The notes under the pieces are model-generated. The model was not told the DNA's origin, made no database searches, and saw nothing but the letters and a program-made list of their open reading frames with translations. A stretch of 64,000 nt of DNA from an uncultured Flavobacteriaceae bacterium (GTDB lineage: Bacteria > Bacteroidota > Bacteroidia > Flavobacteriales > Flavobacteriaceae), in assembly GCA_947493175.1 (NCBI GenBank), contig CANLQD010000015.1, forward strand, positions 1 through 64,000, written 5' to 3'. The position numbers were made by a program, and so were the translations under genes. Numbering within the stretch: the first letter of the stretch is position 1; every line of letters begins with the position of its first letter. This document shows, piece by piece, positions 59,204 through 64,000 of the stretch.

Positions 59204-59854
59204 TTATTGCGCAAACTGCATTTCAGCCTTCTTTCCATAATCCATTTCCATTGCGACTGATTCATTAACAAATTTTAGTCCTCTCATTTTGTATTCTGAT
59301 AACTCAAATTCGTCATATCTTTTTCCAAATATTCTTTTTGTTAATTCGAAAGCGGTTTCATAAGTGACTTCAGACTCTATTTGATTTTGAACTTCTTCTT
59401 CAGTCAAATCTTCACGCATTTCGTCTAAATTTTCCTTTGAGATAAGTTCCTGAGTTCTTGCAATAATTTCTTCAGGTAATGGATTTCCAAAATCTTGATA
59501 AATTTCGTCTCCTGCTTCTCTTAATCTGAGTTTTTCTCCGTTTTGGAATATGCAATAAGAGAGCCCGTGCCCAATTGATATTTGGATAATTTCTGAATTA
59601 GGAAACTTTTCAAGAAATCTATTTTCTGTCTGACTTTGTTTTGGTTTTGCGAATTGCCAACATAAATCAGCATTTGCAATAATTAGAGTTCCATTGTAGT
59701 TTGTAATATAGGTTTCTCCTATTTCAGGACCAATATTAAAATCCGCTTCACCGATAAATTCAAAACCTCTAAATCCTAAAGATTCCAGCAATTCAAGGTT
59801 CATTTCTATGCCTCCAATATTTTTTATGAAAGTGGCGGTGATATTCCAACCCAT
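59204..59854 (-). CDS. Hypothetical protein in cassette-like segment
   Basis: 216 aa, no signal peptide or membrane helix. Begins MGWNITATFIKNIGG; the middle contains NGTLIIANADLCWQFAKPKQ and the second half is acidic (LTEEEVQNQIESEV). I do not recognise the family. Base composition is visibly more AT-rich than neighbouring operons. It is bracketed by a 10-bp inverted repeat and its start lies next to a 117-bp imperfect palindrome. An internal Met at residue 18 (MNLELLESLGF) is an alternative start. Confidence 0.7.
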   Translation of the reverse strand: MGWNITATFIKNIGGIEMNLELLESLGFRGFEFIGEADFNIGPEIGETYITNYNGTLIIANADLCWQFAKPKQSQTENRFLEKFPNSEIIQISIGHGLSYCIFQNGEKLRLREAGDEIYQDFGNPLPEEIIARTQELISKENLDEMREDLTEEEVQNQIESEVTYETAFELTKRIFGKRYDEFELSEYKMRGLKFVNESVAMEMDYGKKAEMQFAQ

Positions 59855-59879
59855 AGGCTTCTTATAAATGTTTTACAAC

Positions 59880-59889
59880 GGTTGGGCTA
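59880..59889 (+). repeat. Right inverted repeat flanking 216-aa gene
   Basis: GTTTTACAAC, complement of 59191-59200; its last six bases are the left end of the spacer palindrome (ACAACGG). Confidence 0.55.
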
Positions 59890-60000
59890 TGGTTTCGTTG
59901 TGGAATTGCCCGCGAGGACCATCCCGAGAGAACCAAGCCATCATTGCAAGATAAGAATTTCCGAGTAGGTAATTCCGCCGCAATGAATTATAGCCGTTGT
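59884..60000. other. attC-like spacer: 117-bp imperfect palindrome
   Basis: Ends ACAACGG-TTGGG-CTAT and ATAG-CCGTTGT are complementary apart from a 5-base bulge. Further in, GTGGAATTGCC pairs with GGTAATTCCGC (9 of 11). The whole spacer can fold into one long hairpin with bulges, as integron attC sites do, although the classical RYYYAAC/GTTRRRY boxes are not exact. No promoter consensus seen. Confidence 0.55.
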
Positions 60001-60008
60001 TAGCAACA
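59997..60008 (+). repeat. Left inverted repeat flanking 177-aa gene
   Basis: TTGTTAGCAACA; its exact complement TGTTGCTAACAA is at 60563-60574, so this gene too is enclosed by a private inverted repeat. Confidence 0.6.
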
Positions 60009-60015
60009 GGCATTT

Positions 60016-60549
60016 TTATTTTCGGTTTAAAAACTCTTTGGCAATAATATCTACTTTGTTATGATGAATATTCCATTTATTGTAAACATCCAAGGCCCAA
60101 TCCTTGATTAGACTTTTACATTGTATTTCATCGGAAGAACTTTCTTTAATATCAGTTGTAGTTATGTCTCCTCTTTCAAGTGCATTCGGGGGATTCAAAT
60201 ATTCATCTTGTTTATGAACTTTGTATTTATTCAAATAGTCACTAAGTTTTGGTGATAAATCATAAGTCCATTTAACATTATAGTTGAAAATCAAATGTAA
60301 ACGTGAGAGATGGAAATGATTATTCCATCTGCCGTGAATTTCTGGATGTTGCAATGTATGTGCGTCAACAATTAAAAACCTGTAGAAATGATTCTCAACG
60401 TTTGAAAAATCGATGTCTTGGAATCCAAGATTGAAAATTTCTAAACATTCGTGAATTCCTCTTTTTGTATTTGCACCGCAAAATTGACACTTTCCATTGT
60501 CCAAAAGTGTAACTCCATTTTTTTCTGCTAAATCAACATAATTTTGCAT
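60016..60549 (-). CDS. DUF5946-like protein in cassette-like segment
   Basis: 177 aa. The N-terminus has a zinc-ribbon-like CQFCGANTKRGIHEC, followed by VENHFYRFLIVDAHTLQHPE and LSRLHLIFNYNVKW, which resembles the DUF5946 pattern (Cys-x2-Cys, then an Asp-Ala-His/Tyr segment with Leu-Gln-His-Pro). Function unknown. AT-rich relative to neighbours. Enclosed by a 12-bp inverted repeat (59997-60008 and 60563-60574). Same strand as the 216-aa gene, 161 bp apart. Confidence 0.65.
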   Translation of the reverse strand: MQNYVDLAEKNGVTLLDNGKCQFCGANTKRGIHECLEIFNLGFQDIDFSNVENHFYRFLIVDAHTLQHPEIHGRWNNHFHLSRLHLIFNYNVKWTYDLSPKLSDYLNKYKVHKQDEYLNPPNALERGDITTTDIKESSSDEIQCKSLIKDWALDVYNKWNIHHNKVDIIAKEFLNRK

Positions 60550-60562
60550 TGCATTTTTCGCT

Positions 60563-60574
60563 TGTTGCTAACAA
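60563..60574 (+). repeat. Right inverted repeat flanking 177-aa gene
   Basis: TGTTGCTAACAA, complement of 59997-60008, directly upstream of the 177-aa gene's start. Confidence 0.6.
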
Positions 60575-60750
60575 TCGCCTAAACGTACCTAAGTACATTT
60601 ATTCCCTTTTTATAGTTAAATAGGTACTAGCTAAATATAGAATAAGCAGGAGGGAAGAAATGAAGGCGTGGTCAAGATAGTAAAAATAACCCATGCTTTC
60701 TTACGGGATTCCGTAGTGGGGGTGTTTTTTGTAGGAAGGTGGGGGTGGGT

Positions 60751-60860
60751 AGTTGGCGGTTCGCAGTTGCAGTTCGCAGTGGCAGTTGGCAGTTGGACAG
60801 TTTGCGGTTGGCAGTTGCAGTTCGCAGTAGGCAGTGGCAGTTGGGAGGGCGGAGCTGGAA
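60751..60860. repeat. Degenerate GCAGTT-type short tandem repeat
   Basis: Irregular 6-8-bp units (GGCAGTT, GCAGTTC, GCAGTGG) fill about 110 bp with strong purine/GT strand bias. It separates the cassette-like segment from the glycosyltransferase gene. Frames running through it (e.g. 60631-61083 minus) are artefacts. Confidence 0.65.
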
Positions 60861-60907
60861 GTTGGGTATGGGGAACTGTAAACCGATGCTTTCTAGGGGT
60901 CTTTTTT

Positions 60908-62395
60908 CTAATCAAAAATATGGTCCTCATAGTCTGCCCACCAGTCCGCGATAGGTCTTTTGGGTTTTCGGCATAGGTAGAGCGGAATACCGTTTTCTTC
61001 TTCGATGGCGTAGGGGTGGGTAATGATTTTGAGCAGCCTAGTTTCTTCAAAAATATTTTCGACCGATCCGCGCTCATTACCAAGGCTGATCCATACGCTG
61101 GCTTCCGTATTGCCCGGGCCCCAGGTCCAAAAACTGCCGTGCCGACTGATGGGGTTGGGGAGTCCGTATTTTTTGCCCAGAATTTTTAGAGCGCCCGCCT
61201 CCCCATAGTTCTCGGCCCATATAACGGCGTTTCGCTGGTCTTTGGGCGGCAAACTCCGATACACGCTGTCTACCAATTGTACTTGTTCTTCCCAACCGAA
61301 CATATCGGCATAATCGCTGGTGAGCTCCACACGGTCCTCTACTTTTTCAAGCCCTTTGTAGTCTATAAAACGTTCAATGGGCAACACGGGGGTCGCTTCG
61401 GGGATAAAAAAGACCATCGGTAGGAGTATGGTGCCCGCAATGACATACACTCCATTGGGTCTTTTTTTGAAAAAGGCCTCTACCGCAACGGCTCCAGTCG
61501 CAAATAGCACAGGATACAGGGCAAACACGTAGTAGGTTTTTGCCTTTGTGAACCACATGGTTGCGAAGATGACCAAACAAGCGATGCCCAGGGCGCGATA
61601 CGCCTGCAGTTTTTTACTTAAAAAGAGCCCTAATACCCCACAGGTGAAAAGGATAAAGGGCGGCGTGATTTCCAATTGCTCCAGTAAGAAAACAAACACG
61701 CCGTTCTCGTTCAACTGTTTTTCGTTCAGGGATTGTAGATGCTGTAGCAACGGAAAGTCGTGCTGTAGTTGCCATAACAGATTCGGTAGAAAAATCAGCA
61801 GCCCCAACAAACCCGATCCGTACAACCATTTGTTTTTAAACCATTTTCCTTTTTCATAAAACAGCAGGCCTATAAAAATCCCAAAGGCCCAAACGAGCAT
61901 GGTATACTTGTTCAACAGCCCTATGCCCAAGGTAGCTCCCGTGAGCAATAGGTATTTGTGATGGTGGGTGTTGACAAACCGGATGATGAAGTAAAATCCA
62001 AGTGTCCAGAACAGTTGGTCAAAGGCCACGGGCTGAAACAGGGTATGGTTTCGGTAGAAGGGTACAAAGGCAAGGACACCGATGGCGGCAAGGAAAACAG
62101 CCCTGAATTTTCCGCCGAGTTCCTTGGCCATTAAACCGCAGAGGATTAAGATACCCACGCCCGCCAGGGTGGGAAAGAGGCGAACGCTCCAGAGGGAGTA
62201 GTCGAACAACCAGTACGATAGTTTCCCCAGAAAACCAATAAACGGGGGAAACTCCATAAAGCCCCAATCCATATGCTCACTGACGGAAAGGTGTAGCAAT
62301 TCATCGCGATGAAAACCATAGTTTTGATTTCCGACCCATTGGATGCAAAATTTAATGAGGGCGAGGATGGTTAGGACAGGCAGGTATTTTTTCAT
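60908..62395 (-). CDS. Glycosyltransferase family 39-like membrane protein (ArnT/PMT-type)
   Basis: 495 aa with about ten predicted transmembrane helices and the GT-C layout: the first periplasmic loop has the acidic motif FHRDELLHLSVSEH, followed by EFPPFIGFLGKLSYW. GLLNKYTMLVWAFGIFIGLL and PNLLWQLQHDFPLLQHLQSL match the PMT_2 dolichyl-phosphate-mannose-protein mannosyltransferase-like family. It should use a lipid-linked sugar donor at the periplasmic face. The C-terminal soluble domain (about 385-495: VIWAENYGEAGALKILG) is periplasmic. Acceptor (lipid A, protein or glycan) unknown. Confidence 0.88.
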   Translation of the reverse strand: MKKYLPVLTILALIKFCIQWVGNQNYGFHRDELLHLSVSEHMDWGFMEFPPFIGFLGKLSYWLFDYSLWSVRLFPTLAGVGILILCGLMAKELGGKFRAVFLAAIGVLAFVPFYRNHTLFQPVAFDQLFWTLGFYFIIRFVNTHHHKYLLLTGATLGIGLLNKYTMLVWAFGIFIGLLFYEKGKWFKNKWLYGSGLLGLLIFLPNLLWQLQHDFPLLQHLQSLNEKQLNENGVFVFLLEQLEITPPFILFTCGVLGLFLSKKLQAYRALGIACLVIFATMWFTKAKTYYVFALYPVLFATGAVAVEAFFKKRPNGVYVIAGTILLPMVFFIPEATPVLPIERFIDYKGLEKVEDRVELTSDYADMFGWEEQVQLVDSVYRSLPPKDQRNAVIWAENYGEAGALKILGKKYGLPNPISRHGSFWTWGPGNTEASVWISLGNERGSVENIFEETRLLKIITHPYAIEEENGIPLYLCRKPKRPIADWWADYEDHIFD

Positions 62396-62597
62396 TTTCG
62401 ATATGGGAAAATAGGGTGTTACGTTTTAATCACAGTCTAACAATATACTTTTTCTAAATGCAAGGAACGCTCAGAAAGCGAATGGGGCGCAACGAAATGG
62501 TGCTTGCCCGGTCTTTGCGTTCTTTGCGTAACACTTTGCAGTTCATCTCAGAATGCCCGAATAACACGTTATTGCCTATTATTTTGGCTTCCACAGT

Positions 62598-63914
62598 TTA
62601 ATTGAGACTGGAGGCCACTTCCATCAAATAGGCACACAACAGGGCACCTCCGGTTCCTACCACATAGCCGAATACGGCCAATAACACCCCTACGGAGGTC
62701 AAGGAAGGGTGAAATTCCGCTGCCACCACGGGGGCCGATGCGGCACCGCCTACATTCGCCTGGCTCCCCACCGCCAAAAAGAAGTAGGGTGCTTTGATCA
62801 ATTTGGCGACCAAAATCAACAGTCCGGCGTGGATCGCAATCCAAATGAGCCCAACGGCCAACAGTCCGGGATTTTCCAGGATTTTGGTCAGGTCAATCTG
62901 CATGCCGATCGTCGCCACCAGCACATAGATGAACATACCCCCAATTTTGCTGGCCCCGGCCCCTTCGTAATTTTTTGCTTTGGTAAACGAAATCAAGATT
63001 CCGACAAGGGTCGCGATGACGACCATCCAAAAGAAACCGGAACCTACGAATGACAAAAAGCTTTTGGGGTTGGCGACCGCCTCAAAGGTGTCTACCAGAT
63101 AGGTACTGATGTGTCCGCCAAAAAAGTGGGCGATGCCTACCGCCGAAAAGGCCAAAAAAAGTAGCATCATATAATCCTGTAGGGTAGGTACCCGGGTAAT
63201 TTTTTCGGCGAATTGGGTCACCGTTACCTTGAGGCTTTCGATAGCCGAGGTATCGGCCTTTAGCCAACGGTCGATTCGTTTCGTCTTCCCGACACCGAGC
63301 AGCAAAATGGCCATCCAAATATTGGCCCCTATGACATCTACCAGCACCATTTGACCGAATTTATCGGGATTGTACTGAAATATTTCGAACATGGCCGCTT
63401 GGTTGGCGCCTCCGCCGATCCAACTTCCGGCGATGGTCGAGAGGCCCCGCCATACGGCATCAAAATCGTTACCGCCTACGGTTTCCGGGGAGAAGATAGA
63501 AACAATCAATATCGCTAAGGGGCCACCGATGATAATCCCCGCCGTACCCGTTAAGAACATCACCAAGGCCTTGGATCCCAAATTGGCTACGGCCTTTAAA
63601 TCGATGCTCAGGGTCATCAACACCAAGGCTGCGGGCAAAAGGTACCTACTGGCCACAAAATACAAGTTCGATTCGTGCTCTATGATTTCGCAGTTTTCGT
63701 TCAAGGTTTTCCATTTGTGGGCAATCAATCCGATCGAAGTGAGAATGCCGGGTAAGAGATAACACATTAATACGCCGGGAATAATGGCGTAGAATTTCCC
63801 CCAAAACCCTTTTTTGATAGCGGAAGTATAGAAAACAAAACCCAGGCAAAGTGCCAAAAGTCCTAATACGACGGTGTCGTCGGTAATGAGCGGGGAGGTA
63901 AATGTATCGTCCAT
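62598..63914 (-). CDS. DUF819 family membrane permease
   Basis: 438 aa with ten or more transmembrane helices. Family signatures: ITDDTVVLGLLALCLGFVFY, WRGLSTIAGSWIGGGANQAA, MVLVDVIGANIWMAILL and the final FFLAVGSQANVGGAASAPVV. DUF819 proteins are putative secondary transporters of unknown substrate (YjcL-like). A -7 element lies at 63934-63941. No gene between its start and the window end. Confidence 0.9.
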   Translation of the reverse strand: MDDTFTSPLITDDTVVLGLLALCLGFVFYTSAIKKGFWGKFYAIIPGVLMCYLLPGILTSIGLIAHKWKTLNENCEIIEHESNLYFVASRYLLPAALVLMTLSIDLKAVANLGSKALVMFLTGTAGIIIGGPLAILIVSIFSPETVGGNDFDAVWRGLSTIAGSWIGGGANQAAMFEIFQYNPDKFGQMVLVDVIGANIWMAILLLGVGKTKRIDRWLKADTSAIESLKVTVTQFAEKITRVPTLQDYMMLLFLAFSAVGIAHFFGGHISTYLVDTFEAVANPKSFLSFVGSGFFWMVVIATLVGILISFTKAKNYEGAGASKIGGMFIYVLVATIGMQIDLTKILENPGLLAVGLIWIAIHAGLLILVAKLIKAPYFFLAVGSQANVGGAASAPVVAAEFHPSLTSVGVLLAVFGYVVGTGGALLCAYLMEVASSLN

Positions 63915-63933
63915 GAAAAGTAAGGTTGCTTTT

Positions 63934-63941
63934 CAAATATA
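63934..63941 (-). promoter_or_regulatory. Candidate -7 element for DUF819 gene
   Basis: TATATTTG on the minus strand, 20 bp before the start codon; short leader. No -33 element seen before the window edge. Confidence 0.35.
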
Positions 63942-64000
63942 GCCAAACCTTTAGTATGTAGCGAGGTGTGTTTTGATAAAATGCGCCACCCCGTCCTCGG

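Noticed and set aside
59884..60000. Classical integron attC site
   Set aside because: Folding and position fit, but the RYYYAAC and GTTRRRY core boxes are not matched and no integrase is present, so I call it only attC-like.
60631..61083. 150-codon minus-strand frame rich in Thr, Pro and Gln
   Set aside because: Produced by the degenerate GCAGTT repeat and overlapping the start-side of the GT39-like gene in another frame.

Overview
The window looks like the chromosome of a marine-type member of the Flavobacteriaceae (Bacteroidota); the genus cannot be fixed from sequence alone. Evidence: secreted proteins with type IX secretion (T9SS) type B C-terminal sorting domains, two PorP/SprF proteins, a PorE-like OmpA protein, flavobacterial families such as DUF5606, and promoters of the Bacteroidota kind (TTG, about 18-22 bases, TAnnTTTG) with little Shine-Dalgarno signal.

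Layout. 1-8.6 kb: a surface/adhesin locus on the plus strand. It holds a collagen-like protein cut by the window edge, a 671-aa T9SS type B protein, its PorP/SprF partner, and a 1242-aa paralogous type B protein behind a clear promoter. 8.9-11.7 kb: a tightly overlapping housekeeping operon (idi, PTPS/QueD, PrxQ peroxiredoxin, manA), then a small helical protein and a two-way terminator. 11.8-16.6 kb: small secreted or lipoproteins, an NTF2-like gene, a nuclease pseudogene and a GH13 glucosidase. 16.9-22.1 kb: outer-membrane barrels, xerD, a Tat-signal polysaccharide deacetylase and aroQ. 22.1-27.8 kb: membrane proteins, lpdA, a nucleoid-associated protein, a pRiA4b ORF-3-like protein and heme A synthase. 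27.9-37.8 kb: a second T9SS surface locus on the minus strand, made of a PorE-like OmpA protein, a giant 2253-aa repeat adhesin and PorP/SprF. 38.3-40.3 kb: CCA-adding enzyme and threonylcarbamoyl-AMP synthase. 40.6-46.1 kb: a glycan locus with an FkbM methyltransferase, NeuB, a NeuA-phosphatase fusion, a sialyltransferase-like protein and two GT2 enzymes. 46.2-48.6 kb: dapD, ruvX, def and a DUF5606 gene. 48.9-58.8 kb: accessory metabolism and regulators (MarR with an S41 protease, NmrA/DUF1772/AraC, MDR and SDR oxidoreductases, an intact nuclease, a Crp-like regulator). 59.2-60.6 kb: two AT-rich foreign-looking genes packaged by inverted repeats. 60.9-63.9 kb: a GT39-like membrane glycosyltransferase and a DUF819 permease.

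Most notable structure. (1) A two-gene block (NTF2-like gene plus DNA/RNA nuclease) exists twice, about 41 kb apart, and has decayed reciprocally: one copy keeps the NTF2-like gene and has a wrecked nuclease, the other keeps the nuclease and only about 78 bp of the NTF2-like gene. (2) The two genes at 59.2-60.6 kb are each bracketed by a private short inverted repeat and separated by a 117-bp imperfect palindrome. This is a cassette-like layout with no integrase in view. (3) A 173-bp element with perfect 18-bp terminal inverted repeats (MITE-like) lies at 56.4 kb. (4) A dispersed non-coding repeat family has members at 8.7, 12.7, 39.7 and probably 26.7 kb. (5) The giant adhesin carries seven 63-aa and five 57-aa coding repeats and a large internal duplication.
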